Source: CAVWDU01 sp963840725 (GTDB taxonomy: Bacteria; Pseudomonadota; Gammaproteobacteria; Pseudomonadales; Halieaceae). Taken from it: a stretch of DNA of 62,711 nucleotides. This document shows, piece after piece, positions 19,163 through 28,191 of the stretch (position 1 is the first letter of the stretch; each line of letters opens with the position of its first letter). Location: assembly GCA_963840725.1 (NCBI GenBank), contig CAWIZY010000023.1:1-62711 (forward strand), read 5' to 3'. The position numbers were made by a program, and so were the translations under genes. The notes under the pieces were generated by a model that did not search any database, was not told the origin of the DNA, and saw nothing but the letters and a program-made list of their open reading frames with translations.

Positions 19163-20749
19163 ATGCCGCGCCATCACGTCATAGCCACCAGCTTGTTGTT
19201 GTTGTTACTGCCAACGGGGCTCCTGGCAGCCGAAGATGTTGAACACAGTATCGATCTTCTGCTGAACCGGGCGGAAGCCCAGGTCTGGCTGGGCATCGCC
19301 AACAAGGGAGCGAGTGATGCCTTCGAGGAGGGACTTGCCTTTGTTGAGGAAGCTGAGACCGCGCTGGAGAATGCCCGATTGCCGCCGGACCGGGTGGACT
19401 TTCATTCGAGGCAGATTGGCGATGTTCGAGAACAACTGCAAGCCAACATCGAAATATACAGAGACCGCTTCTACGGCGTTTACCCCCTGGCAAGACTGTT
19501 GCGCCCCACCTTGCTTGCGGATGACGGATTTGGACTGACGGAACAACTCTTCCATCCACCCGACGTTGCGGCCATCGAGATCGCTGGTCGGGGATTGTCG
19601 TCCAAGGTCGATACTCCCTCTCCTGCCACCGCGGTCCTGCGCAGTAATCCTCGAAAGGTCGAGCTGGAAAATCTCGCCCACTCGGTATTGGCGCAGGAGG
19701 GCAGGCTCATTCCTGTTAACAGACGGGGGCTGCTCAACGTGCTCGGGCCCGCCGGTCTCGAGCGTTTCGATGCAGGGGATATAGACCAGGAACTGCTTTC
19801 GCTACTCATCCGGGAGTTGAATGTGACCAACCTGCTGGTTGTCACTATCAACCGATTGACCGGGGATGGTGATGACCTGATCAAGTACGGGATGACCGCC
19901 GAGCTCTACCAGGATGGGGAAGTCATACAAGGTAGTGCAGTGGATGCAACGCCGGCGGTCAAAGTCGGTGACTACCATTCGATAGGCACCGTACTTGATC
20001 GACGGGACCAGTTCTGGCCAATATTAGCCATTGAGGTGACAATGCTGCTAATTGCCGTGATCGTGGCGCTGAAAATGCGCTGGAGTTCTGTACATCATCT
20101 GAAGCCGCTGTTTCGTGCGTCAATAGGGCTCGCTCTCTTCCTTTTCGGGAGGGGGTTCGCCGTGATCTGCATAGTGATTGTGGGACACTCGGCGCCAGAC
20201 CCAAGCGCACTGGTCGCCGCAGCCTGGTGGTGGCCTGCGATGCTGGGTTATGCGACGGTTTTATTGGGGGGTCTGCTGGCCTGGATTGGCCAGGCTCGCC
20301 TGACTGAAATAGTGCCCGGGACCCGCGGCACCCGCGCGGTGGGTACACTGTTCGGACTCTCAGCATTGGGTAGCGCAACTTACTTCGTGGCGCCTGTCCT
20401 TTTACTCGAGGAGTCAGACGGTCTGCTTACTCTGGGGCTGTATTTTTTCAACGCCGTTGGCCTTGCCGTCCTATTCGCGTTCGCCGTTCGAACAGGGCCG
20501 CCTGTTCCCACTTATTTCGCGCTGGGACCAATTCTACTGGTGCCGGGACTGTCGAGTTCGTTGTTGATGGGGTCTGCAGAGGGACTGCTGGGTACCACGG
20601 TATCAACCATCGTGCTCTACGCGGCGGCAACTGTACGTCATCGGTACGCCGTCGCGAGGGGCATCGAAGAGCATGAGCCCAACGACGAACAGGCAGCGCT
20701 GGCCGACCAGGAGCATATCCAGCGACTACGCGACAAGCTCAAGCACTGA
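19163..20749 (+). CDS. Large exported/membrane protein of unknown function
   Basis: This intact 528-residue protein has a signal peptide (residues 1-22, ending LLAAED), a helical periplasmic part of about 260 residues, then seven or so membrane segments from residue 283 (FWPILAIEVTMLLIAVIVALKM) to about 490, and a charged cytosolic tail (EEHEPNDEQAALADQEHIQRLRDKLKH). The periplasmic part includes ELNVTNLLVVTINRLTGDGDDLIKYGMTAELY and EVIQGSAVDA, reminiscent of lipoprotein-type beta sheets that sense or bind envelope components. I do not recognise the family. It stands alone, between gene fragments. Confidence 0.75.
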   Translation: MPRHHVIATSLLLLLLPTGLLAAEDVEHSIDLLLNRAEAQVWLGIANKGASDAFEEGLAFVEEAETALENARLPPDRVDFHSRQIGDVREQLQANIEIYRDRFYGVYPLARLLRPTLLADDGFGLTEQLFHPPDVAAIEIAGRGLSSKVDTPSPATAVLRSNPRKVELENLAHSVLAQEGRLIPVNRRGLLNVLGPAGLERFDAGDIDQELLSLLIRELNVTNLLVVTINRLTGDGDDLIKYGMTAELYQDGEVIQGSAVDATPAVKVGDYHSIGTVLDRRDQFWPILAIEVTMLLIAVIVALKMRWSSVHHLKPLFRASIGLALFLFGRGFAVICIVIVGHSAPDPSALVAAAWWWPAMLGYATVLLGGLLAWIGQARLTEIVPGTRGTRAVGTLFGLSALGSATYFVAPVLLLEESDGLLTLGLYFFNAVGLAVLFAFAVRTGPPVPTYFALGPILLVPGLSSSLLMGSAEGLLGTTVSTIVLYAAATVRHRYAVARGIEEHEPNDEQAALADQEHIQRLRDKLKH

Positions 20750-20809
20750 CGCGCGCCGCCTACGTTTGAACGCACTGTAGTGGCTTTCCAGATTGGCGAA
20801 GGCATCGCC

Positions 20810-21330
20810 CACAGAGATCGCATGCTACATAGTTGATAGCTCACATTCGATACAGGCGCAAATCATGCGAATCGAGCGCCATGTTGAGCAGATGAGCGAG
20901 TTGGCAACGGGGGAGATACGGCTGGGCGTAGGCCCTATTATCGAGCAGGTACTATTGCCCGAGCTTTTACTGCGATTTGTCGAGTTAACTGGAAACGTTC
21001 GCTTTTCGATTTTCACGGATCATGCGGAGAAATTACTCGCGCGCCTACACAGTGCCGATCTTGATATTATTGCCGGCCCGTTTCGCGCAGCAGAGCATCC
21101 TGATCTGGCGGGGTTCCCATTGATTGAAGACAGCTTTACGACTGTAGCGCGCGCCGGCCACCCTATCTTCTCGGATAAGAATGAAGCGGAAATAAAGTCC
21201 TTTGCCATTGCCTCACCCGTGCCTGAAGGCGCCGTAACTGGGGGAGCGCTTGCGCAGTCCCATGGTGGTCCCATGCGCACATGGTCTACTGCGGTTTCAG
21301 TTGACTTACTGGAACTGCAGGCATGGGCTT
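20810..21330 (+). pseudogene. LysR-type regulator, internal fragment without the DNA-binding domain
   Basis: The linker helix (IQAQIMRIERHVEQMSELATGEIRLGVGPIIEQVLLPELL) and the first half of the substrate-binding domain (RFSIFTDHAEKLLARLHSADLDIIAGPF, EHPDLAGFPLIEDSF) are recognisable. The helix-turn-helix and the C-terminal third are missing. The linker closely resembles that of the intact LysR at 58704-59615 (QMSKLQRGELRIGSGPLVAEAL), so they belong to the same subgroup. Confidence 0.75.
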
Positions 21331-21363
21331 TGGCCTCTGCCAAAAAAGCCAGAGGATATTCGA

Positions 21364-21606
21364 ATGTCAAATTCTGAACGCCATGTACGTCTCTTTCGCA
21401 ATGGGCGCAACCAGGCCCCACGCATCCCTCGCGAGTTCGAGTTGGAGGGTGAGGAAGCACTCATCTACAAGGAGGGTGATCGGCTGATCGTGGAGCCGAT
21501 CCGCAAAGGCAGGCTGCTGGCGCTGCTGGCCTCTATGGATTCCTTGACAGAGCCCTTCCCCGATGTCGATGATGACCTGCCTCCACTGGATGACGTGCAG
21601 CTATGA
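21364..21606 (+). CDS. vapB: VapB-type antitoxin
   Basis: This 80-residue protein has an AbrB/SpoVT-like N-terminal DNA-binding fold (HVRLFRNGRNQAPRIPREFELEGEEALIYKEGDRLIVEP) and a C-terminal toxin-binding tail (LLALLASMDSLTEPFPDVDDDLPPLDDVQL). It would neutralise VapC and autoregulate. The stop overlaps the vapC start (ATGA at 21603-21606). The reading frame also extends upstream through the LysR remnant, but the ATG at 21364 matches the family start. Confidence 0.9.
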   Translation: MSNSERHVRLFRNGRNQAPRIPREFELEGEEALIYKEGDRLIVEPIRKGRLLALLASMDSLTEPFPDVDDDLPPLDDVQL

Positions 21607-22016
21607 GTCGATCCCTGGCGTATTTACTGGATACCAACATCCTGTCTGATCTTGTCCGCAATCCGCAAGGCGTGGTAGCAGCACAGATCACCAGGGCTGG
21701 CGCCGATACTGTCTGCACCAGCATCATTGTAGCGGCAGAACTCCGCTATGGCGCAATCAAGTCAAACTCTGCAACACTTGCAGAACGCATTAACATGATC
21801 CTCTCGGCACTGGAAATCCTGCCACTGGAAACACCCGCCGACCACAAGTATGCATCATTACGCGATCACCTCACGCGTCAGGGAACACCCATTGGGCCAA
21901 ATGGTCTCCTGATTGCAGCACATGCACTCGCAAGTGACCTTACAGTTATAACCGCCAATGTCGGGGAATTCTCCCGGGTGCCGGGGCTCAAAGTGGAGAA
22001 CTGGCTACAGGCATAG
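21603..22016 (+). CDS. vapC: VapC-type PIN toxin with a substituted active-site Asp
   Basis: This 137-residue PIN-domain protein has Asp10 in LLDTNILSDL and Glu46 in AAELRYGA. The third acidic position, normally PIGPND-LLIAAHA, reads IGPNGLLIAAHA: codon 101 is GGT (Gly) where the family has Asp. The C-terminus (EFSRVPGLKVENW) is typical. VapC enzymes cut tRNA or rRNA with Mg held by these acids, so this copy may be catalytically weak or dead while still binding VapB. The frame is otherwise intact and coupled to vapB. Confidence 0.9.
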   Translation: MSRSLAYLLDTNILSDLVRNPQGVVAAQITRAGADTVCTSIIVAAELRYGAIKSNSATLAERINMILSALEILPLETPADHKYASLRDHLTRQGTPIGPNGLLIAAHALASDLTVITANVGEFSRVPGLKVENWLQA

Positions 22017-22084
22017 TCTTCGACGGTATCGGCTAGTGTCCTGTTCGGTTCGCGGCAACTATGATGGCCGGTCAGGTGCTTTTG

Positions 22085-22245
22085 CTATTTGTTGTGTCCA
22101 GCCTTTTTTAGCTGCTGCTGTTTTCGATAGCTTTCCTCCTCCAGTTCGATAATTGTCGCGTGGTGGATCAGTCGATCAATGGCGGCCACCGTCATCATGC
22201 TGTCTGGGAAGACCTGATCCCATTCACTGAACGGTTGGTTGTCAA
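22085..22245 (-). pseudogene. istB: IS21-family IstB ATPase, C-terminal fragment
   Basis: The last 55 residues (NQPFSEWDQVFPDSMMTVAAIDRLIHHATIIELEEESYRK) match the C-terminus of IstB, the AAA+ helper of the IS21 transposase. The rest of the element is absent. The fragment abuts the dehydrogenase fragment that begins near 22330. Confidence 0.85.
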
Positions 22246-22329
22246 TACCGCAGTAATTCTCCCCATTAGTGCCAGAGTAAAATTCCCCACCCCTGATTAA
22301 ATTTCGATCACTTATTACTCGGTGTAAGC

Positions 22330-22628
22330 GATGGATGCTAAAACTCGCCCAGTCTGAGCGTGGCAAGAGATTACTGGCCTGGGCGATAGATACCTTCCTC
22401 CCGGAAGGGCCGCCACCGGAGGCACAGACACAGCGCAAAACACGCATAGTAGCCACCGCCACCAATCGGGATGGCGAGAGCGCCTCTGCAGAGCTCATCA
22501 CCCCGGAGCCCTATCGACTGACATTTAACAGCGCGCTTCTAATCGCAAAAAAGATTATTTCGGGCCAATGGGAACCCGGTTTTCAAACACCGGGCAAAGT
22601 CTACGGCCCCGACCTGGTGCGACACTGA
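22330..22628 (+). pseudogene. Saccharopine-dehydrogenase-like protein, C-terminal fragment
   Basis: About 97 residues (SERGKRLLAWAIDTFLPEGPPPEAQTQ, VATATNRDGESASAELITPEPYRLTFNSALLIA, WEPGFQTPGKVYGPDLV) match the C-terminal end of the saccharopine dehydrogenase-like/trans-acting enoyl reductase family. The NAD-binding Rossmann domain is missing. Neighbouring IS21 and IS91 pieces suggest deletion between mobile elements. Confidence 0.65.
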
Positions 22629-22639
22629 GCGGCTTATAG

Positions 22640-23178
22640 GTGCCCCGCCGCTGTATCGGGTATGACCTGGGCTCAACGGCTCAAGCGCGTATTAATGGGG
22701 CGGCCATCCGCATCGATATCGAGGTTTACGGTCGTTGCGGTGGTTCCGTGAGGGTTATCGTCGATGCGTCGAACCGTTGCATGGAGCATCAGGACATCAT
22801 AGACAGGACACTGGCTCATCTGCGCGATAAGGAACAGGATAAGGAACAGGACACCCCCACCCTGCCCCACCTGGCACCACCAACCAGAGCTCCACCGGAG
22901 ACATACCCGATAAAGCGGGGCAGGCTCTTGCCTCTTTTCGCTGGGCAGGAATCCAGTTCAACAGCACTAAATCAGCAAGGAAGCCACTGAGAAATCAATT
23001 GGTATAGGGTTGCTCGTGCCAGGCTCCGAAGGTGAGCGAAAAAGATTTACAAGACCAGCAGCGCGGGTACTAACCGCACAGACACTGCGCGAACGTGCAC
23101 CCGCGATCTCAGGTCCCGCGATCATTTTCTGGACGACCAATTACTGTCGACAACCCATTAATACTTCTTATACTTCCA
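22640..23178 (+). mobile_element. IS91-family element, 3' fragment
   Basis: Starts at a degenerate class B palindrome (GCCCCGCCGCTGTATCGGGT) directly before ATGACCTGGGCTCAACGG, that is, at MTWAQRLKRV of the transposase. The C-terminal part (YGRCGGSVRVIVDAS, HLRDKEQDTPTLPHLAPPTRAPP) ends at 22990. The non-coding right end to 23178 matches copy 1 (9776-9972). The left break coincides with the palindrome, so the deletion or one-ended transposition probably used it. Confidence 0.75.
22904..22927 (+). repeat. 24-nt in-frame palindromic insert, class B
   Basis: The unit (YPIKRGRL) is at the same site as 9677 (PPET|LPLFAG) and identical to it. Copy 3 lacks it. Confidence 0.75.
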
Positions 23179-23226
23179 AGGCGCTAGAATAAAAGGCAGG
23201 TAACGTAATGGCGACGGAGGCGGACA

Positions 23227-24300
23227 ATGAGCAAGGAGACTACTGACATGCCCCGTATAGCGGCTTACAAACCCGTCTATATGGAGCTGGAGAAAGACAA
23301 GAGCTACCTGTGGTGTAGCTGTGGTCTGAGCAAAAAGCAGCCATTTTGCGACCAGTCGCATCAAGGCACCCGGTTCAAGCCGGTGCGTTATGTGGCCAGG
23401 GAGGATGGTGAGGAGGTCTTGTTTTGCGCCTGTAAACACAGCGCTGATCAACCTTTCTGTGATGGTGCCCATAACAACCTGAAAGATGTCTACGATGTCG
23501 ACGACCCCCAGTCATCCGAGAACCTCGCGATCCCTGCAATTGGACCGGATCCCGATGGTTTCGCGATGCTCGATGGTGGCTGCTATGTGGCCAGAGTAGC
23601 CAGTATCAAGAAGGCTTCCCATGGGGTGCTCAGTATTGGAACGCTGATTTCGGCTGATACTGGTGCGTTGCACCAATCCCAGTTCTACGTTGAAGTTGCC
23701 CGGGGCGAATCGCCGGTGGTCAGCTTTGGGGATCGGGAAGTCATTATCCTGGTAACCCAGGGCGCTGGTATCATTAATATCAGCGGGCGGTTGTTCGATT
23801 TTTCGCCGGAAACCGGCATCTATGTCAAAGCCGGTGAGGCGTTTTCCATCACTAATGAAACCGATTTGGCTGTAACGCTATTTGTGTCGGCATGTCCCCT
23901 GGCTCAGGCGCCGGAATACCTTGCCGCCATGCCTGCCAATTTTGATAAACAGTACCCAGAGCGCACGGTGGGTATAGATGAAGAAAACCGGCAGGCAATG
24001 GCAGACCGTTTTTTCCAGATGCTGGTTGATAAAAGTATTGGCTCCAAATTAGTTACCCAGTTTATCGGTGATGTGCCGCTGTCCAAGGCCGCGCCTCACA
24101 GGCACCTGTATGAGGAGTCAATAGTGGTTCTAAGGGGCAAGGGCTGTATGTGGACCCAAGACTGCAAGACCCCTGTAACCGCTGGCGATGTTATTTTCCT
24201 GCCTCGCAAACAGATCCATTCCCTGGAGTGCACGGACCCGGACGGGATGCTGCTGGCAGGGGTTATCTATCCCGGTGATAATCCGTCGATAAATTACTGA
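23227..24300 (+). CDS. Two CDGSH iron-sulfur domains fused to a double cupin
   Basis: This 357-residue protein begins with two CDGSH-type 2Fe-2S motifs: C30-S-C32, C41-DQS-H45 (a D-Q-S-H variant) and C67-A-C69, C78-DGA-H82. A cupin-like barrel spans about residues 118-215 without clear metal ligands. A second barrel (about 255-350) keeps His-x-His...Glu (PHRHLYEESIV) and a later His (RKQIHSLEC). CDGSH domains carry labile 2Fe-2S clusters, and cupins of this type often hold Fe or Mn in dioxygenases or isomerases. The combination suggests an iron-sulfur-assisted metalloenzyme or sensor. A good ribosome site (GGAGG) precedes the ATG. It opens the amino-acid island; the TonB receptor follows 340 bp downstream. 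Confidence 0.85.
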   Translation: MSKETTDMPRIAAYKPVYMELEKDKSYLWCSCGLSKKQPFCDQSHQGTRFKPVRYVAREDGEEVLFCACKHSADQPFCDGAHNNLKDVYDVDDPQSSENLAIPAIGPDPDGFAMLDGGCYVARVASIKKASHGVLSIGTLISADTGALHQSQFYVEVARGESPVVSFGDREVIILVTQGAGIINISGRLFDFSPETGIYVKAGEAFSITNETDLAVTLFVSACPLAQAPEYLAAMPANFDKQYPERTVGIDEENRQAMADRFFQMLVDKSIGSKLVTQFIGDVPLSKAAPHRHLYEESIVVLRGKGCMWTQDCKTPVTAGDVIFLPRKQIHSLECTDPDGMLLAGVIYPGDNPSINY

Positions 24301-24637
24301 ATGCGTGCCAGTGGCCTGGTCGCGCCCTAACCAGCTGACGTTGCAACTTGCCCAACCACTGCTTTCCGGGGAAGCCAGGGCAGACATACCGGATTCGTTC
24401 CGAATTTTCGCGGTCGATCGTCCAGTATCTCCGAAAAACAGCCTCTAATCCCTGACCTGATGACCTTTGCCGGCTAGCCCTAAAGGGCTAAAAATATGAA
24501 ATTACACCTCTAATAACGCGCCACATTTACACGCCTTAGATGTTAAGTTGGGGAAATTGGAGGTTAATTGCTGCAACGCGTTTATCGATTTTGACTCATC
24601 AAGTCCCTAAAACGTTAATAAACAGAGGAAATACGCC
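24301..24637. other. Intergenic region upstream of the TonB receptor
   Basis: No gene is seen. A short perfect inverted repeat (TAGCCC TAAA GGGCTA, 24475-24490) lies about 150 bp before the receptor start. It could be an operator or an mRNA hairpin; it is not followed by a T run on either strand in the direction of transcription. An A/T-rich stretch at 24485-24530 could hold the promoter. Confidence 0.4.
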
Positions 24638-26983
24638 ATGAATCGATCTTTACTTTCAGCAAGCATCGCCGCCTTGGTGGCGAGCGCCCCGATATTGTCA
24701 GTCACGGCTGCCGAACTTGAGGAAGTCATTGTTACCGCCACCAAGCGTGGTGAATTCAATGTTCAAGACCTCGCCGAGTCAGTGTATGCGATAGACAGTG
24801 GCTCCATGACGTCCAAGAACCAACTGGATTTCGAGGATATTGCCGGCAGTGTGCCGGGTCTGCAGTTTCAGGACCTCGGACCGGGCGACAAGGAGTACAT
24901 CATTCGTGGGATCAACGGCAACGGCCCTGCCGTGGTTGGTGCTTACTATGACGAATATGTGATCACCGCAAATGACCAGCAGGACGGTGGCGGCAAGAAT
25001 GCGCCGATTAAACTGATTGACCTCGACCGGGTTGAGGTCCTCAACGGGCCGCAGGGCACGCTGTATGGGGCCAACTCGATGGCAGGTAATATTCGCTACA
25101 TTTCCAAGAAAGCCGACTCGCAGGGCCTTGACGCTTTCGTAAGCGGAGACTTTTCTGAAACTGAAGAGGGCGGCTCCAACTATACCGTTACTGGTATGGT
25201 TAATCTGCCGGTGGTAGAAGATGTGTTTGCCGTCCGGCTAGTGGGTTGGTATACCGACAACGATGGCTGGATTGACCAGCTTCGCCGAGAGGATGCGCCG
25301 GAAAGCTACAGTAAGCAAGACGATATCAATACTGAGGAGACGTCCGGTGCCCGTCTTGGTATCCGTTGGACCCCCAACGATCGCTGGTTATTTGATGGCC
25401 TGGTGCTGTGGCAGGAGATGGAAATCGGTGGTTCTTCTCGTTTTACTGGTAAAGGGTCACCCGCCTGGACTGACCAGTCCGATGCGATAGCTGAATTCGG
25501 CCTGCCGTTTACGCCTCTGCCCGGACTACCGCTGGGGAATACTACTGACGACTTCCAGAATACAGATGTTACCGCGACCAATCGCGACGACGACATCACC
25601 CTGATTGGCGGCACGCTGCAGTACCGTGCTGATGTCGGTACCTTTTCTCTGGCCTCCAGTTATTATGAGCATGAAATCGAGTTTGTCTTCGACAGTACGC
25701 CGATTCTGTCCTTCTTCGGTGTGCCGGCCACGGGTGTGACCGTCCAGCCGCAAACGTATGAAACCAATATGATTGAAGCCCGTTTCGCTTCGGATTTCGA
25801 CAGTCCTTTTAACTTTGTTATGGGCGCGTACTATCAGAAGGATGAAAATGAATTCGAGGTCAACGTCGTCGCGACCGATGGACGGGGCAATCCACAGCCA
25901 TGGAATGAGCTTAACTCCAACGACTTCTTCGGTGGCGGTACGGCATTCTTTGGGCGTTTTCGTGAGGATGAAATCGAACAGACAGCCGTCTTTGGTGAGG
26001 CAACCTACGAATTCACTGACAACCTGAGGCTGCTGGTCGGTCTGCGTTGGTTTGATGCTGAAATCGAGGCGATACAGGCAACCACTCACGCCTTTGGTGG
26101 TGCGCCATCTGAAGTGGCTGGCAAAATCATTGGCCAAACGCTCAACGGCAATGATATCGGGCTGTTGAAGCAGTCTGACAAGACGGTGGTACCGAAAATC
26201 AGCCTGGCCTATGACCTCAATGACTACATGATGGTTTATGGCCTTTATTCGGAAGGCTTTCGGGTTGGCGGCATTAATAACGGTAACCAACCCTTTGCTC
26301 CGGGTATCCCTGACACCTATGACTCCGACGAACTGAAAAATTACGAGTTGGGGTTCAAGTCGCGTTGGATGGATGACCAGTTGCAGCTGAACACCACCGT
26401 GTTCTGGATTGACTGGGAGGACATTCAGGTGGAACCCAGGGACCCTGCTGGTAACATTCCGTTTACCACCAATGGCGGCGCGGCGGAAGTGGGTGGCCTG
26501 GAATGGTCCGTGGCGTTCCTGCCACTGGATTCTCTGCGACTGGACTTTAACGGTACCTACTATTTCACCCACGAACTGTCAGAGGACCAGCCATTGTTGC
26601 CAGGTGCTTCTCCCACCGTAATCACCGGTCTTGATGGTGACCAGTTACCCAACGTGCCGGAATTACAGCTGTATTTCTCTGCTGACTATCAGGTTGAGGT
26701 ATTCGATATGCCATTATCGCTGATTGGTGATGTCACATATCGAGATAGCAGCGACACTGAGTTTCGTACCAGCAGTCCTTTTAATATCAAGCTGGATTCG
26801 TTCACAGTCGTTAACCTGTTTGCCAATCTCGAGATTACCGATAGTTTCACTCTTGGCTTGTACGTGAAGAACGTTACGGATGAGTTGGCGCTCTACGATG
26901 GTATCGGTACTTTCCAGGATCCTCAGGCCGTTGTTGCCAATCGTCCGCGTACTTACGGAGCGACACTGCGCTGGCAGCTATAA
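24638..26983 (+). CDS. TonB-dependent outer-membrane receptor
   Basis: This intact 781-residue protein has a signal peptide (residues 1-25), a TonB box-like start (LEEVIVTATKRG), a plug domain (residues 40-170, with LIDLDRVEVLNGPQGTLYGANSMAGNIRYIS), a 22-strand-type barrel with repeated aromatic-girdle motifs, and a C-terminal strand ending in an aromatic-containing YGATLRWQL. The family imports siderophores, vitamins, oligosaccharides and peptides with energy from TonB. Its place within an amino-acid enzyme cluster suggests the ligand is an amino-acid derivative or peptide, but that is inference. A terminator follows at 27010. Confidence 0.95.
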   Translation: MNRSLLSASIAALVASAPILSVTAAELEEVIVTATKRGEFNVQDLAESVYAIDSGSMTSKNQLDFEDIAGSVPGLQFQDLGPGDKEYIIRGINGNGPAVVGAYYDEYVITANDQQDGGGKNAPIKLIDLDRVEVLNGPQGTLYGANSMAGNIRYISKKADSQGLDAFVSGDFSETEEGGSNYTVTGMVNLPVVEDVFAVRLVGWYTDNDGWIDQLRREDAPESYSKQDDINTEETSGARLGIRWTPNDRWLFDGLVLWQEMEIGGSSRFTGKGSPAWTDQSDAIAEFGLPFTPLPGLPLGNTTDDFQNTDVTATNRDDDITLIGGTLQYRADVGTFSLASSYYEHEIEFVFDSTPILSFFGVPATGVTVQPQTYETNMIEARFASDFDSPFNFVMGAYYQKDENEFEVNVVATDGRGNPQPWNELNSNDFFGGGTAFFGRFREDEIEQTAVFGEATYEFTDNLRLLVGLRWFDAEIEAIQATTHAFGGAPSEVAGKIIGQTLNGNDIGLLKQSDKTVVPKISLAYDLNDYMMVYGLYSEGFRVGGINNGNQPFAPGIPDTYDSDELKNYELGFKSRWMDDQLQLNTTVFWIDWEDIQVEPRDPAGNIPFTTNGGAAEVGGLEWSVAFLPLDSLRLDFNGTYYFTHELSEDQPLLPGASPTVITGLDGDQLPNVPELQLYFSADYQVEVFDMPLSLIGDVTYRDSSDTEFRTSSPFNIKLDSFTVVNLFANLEITDSFTLGLYVKNVTDELALYDGIGTFQDPQAVVANRPRTYGATLRWQL

Positions 26984-27009
26984 AAGCGACGTGGTTTTGT
27001 TAGATCCAC

Positions 27010-27041
27010 GATAACCCGGGCTTTCCCGGGTTATCATTTTT
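27010..27041 (+). terminator. Terminator between the TonB receptor and the aminotransferase
   Basis: A perfect 11-bp stem (GATAACCCGGG and CCCGGGTTATC, loop CTTT) is followed by ATTTTTGGG. It lies 27 bp after the receptor stop and its T tract touches the ribosome site (GGGAG) of the next gene. It therefore probably lowers, but may not abolish, read-through into the enzyme genes. Confidence 0.8.
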
Positions 27042-27051
27042 GGGAGACCGG

Positions 27052-28185
27052 ATGTACGTTCGTCCGCATACATTGTTTGAAAGATTTATGGCGGGATTGG
27101 CTGCCGGGCCAGAAAGTTCTGCTGTGCACTCGATGGCCCAGGCGCCAACATTGGGTGATTTTCTGGCTGAGCTGGATCCCGGTCTGTCGCTGGACTGGTC
27201 CGGGCAGTCTTTTCAGGGCCTGCCCGCGCTTCGTGAAAACATACTCCATCGTACTGGCACTGCACCGACTTGCGGCGTTAGTGACGTCCTGATTACGGCC
27301 GGCGCGGCAGAGGCCAACTTCCTCGCTATCAGTCAGTTGGTTCAGCCTGGCGATGAGATAATTGTCGATATACCCGGTTGGCCGCAGCCACTGGTACTTG
27401 GCGAGGCCTTGGGTGCCACGGTTACCACACTGCCGCGAGATGAGGCTAACAACTGGCGCTTTGATATGGACCAGTTGGCCTCCATGGTCAGTGCTAAAAC
27501 CCGGCTGATTTTTATCTGCAATCCCAATAATCCCACAGGCCAGCTCATGACCGAGGACGAACTGACAGCAGTGGTAACAATCGCTGAGCAGGTCGGTGCC
27601 TATGTGCTGTGTGACGAGGTTTACGCCGGACTGGAATGGGACGGGACTCCAATCACTCGTGTGGCTAATCTTTATGACAGGGGTATCAGTACTGGCAGTG
27701 TTTCAAAAGTGCTGGGCCTGCAGGGGCTTAGAACAGGGTGGCTGATATGCCGCGATCGGCAAACAATATTCGACGCCATGGTGCTGCGTGAGGATACCAG
27801 CGAGATCATGAATATCATGGGCGAGGCAATAGCCGAGATAGCCCTGCGCGAACCGCGTTACACAGCCGCAGTTGCTGTGGCCAGGGCTGATGGCCTGGAC
27901 AATATGGATATTGTTGATACGTGGATAGCTGGCCGGCCTGAAATATCCTGGATACGTCCCGCCGCCGGGTTAATCGGCTTTTGTCACCTGCATACGCCCT
28001 TTACCGCTGAATTCCTTGCGGATCAGCTACTACAACCGCCTTACAAAACCTTTGTCATGCCCGGGTCAGCCTATAACTACCCACAGCATCTCCGTGTAGG
28101 CGTCGGCGGTGGGGCCGGTGCTAATCTGGCGCAGGCGCTGGAACGTTTAGGTAGCTGTCTGGATGAGCTTGCCGAAACGTCTTGA
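27052..28185 (+). CDS. PLP-dependent aminotransferase-fold enzyme, class I/II
   Basis: The 377-residue protein has the fold-type I blocks: FQGLPALRENILHRTG, a glycine-rich PLP loop (ITAGAAEANFLAIS), FICNPNNPTGQ with the Asn, LCDEVYAGLEW with the Asp, and the PLP lysine in SVSKVLGLQGLRTGW. The C-terminal Arg is in LRVGVGGG. Its closest resemblance in my memory is to capreomycidine-synthase-like aminotransferases, but this cannot be confirmed here. The ATG at 27052 follows GGGAG closely; an in-frame TTG at 27040 is less likely. Downstream genes follow with almost no spacing, so an operon with the lyase and PhzF genes is likely. Confidence 0.9.
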   Translation: MYVRPHTLFERFMAGLAAGPESSAVHSMAQAPTLGDFLAELDPGLSLDWSGQSFQGLPALRENILHRTGTAPTCGVSDVLITAGAAEANFLAISQLVQPGDEIIVDIPGWPQPLVLGEALGATVTTLPRDEANNWRFDMDQLASMVSAKTRLIFICNPNNPTGQLMTEDELTAVVTIAEQVGAYVLCDEVYAGLEWDGTPITRVANLYDRGISTGSVSKVLGLQGLRTGWLICRDRQTIFDAMVLREDTSEIMNIMGEAIAEIALREPRYTAAVAVARADGLDNMDIVDTWIAGRPEISWIRPAAGLIGFCHLHTPFTAEFLADQLLQPPYKTFVMPGSAYNYPQHLRVGVGGGAGANLAQALERLGSCLDELAETS

Positions 28186-28191
28186 GGCCAC

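Noticed and set aside
24475..24490. Palindrome as a terminator of the CDGSH-cupin gene
   Set aside because: It is 175 bp past the stop and lacks a T run on the transcribed side.
25526..26572. Long minus-strand open frame of 348 codons
   Set aside because: It lies antisense inside the intact TonB receptor and has no family features.
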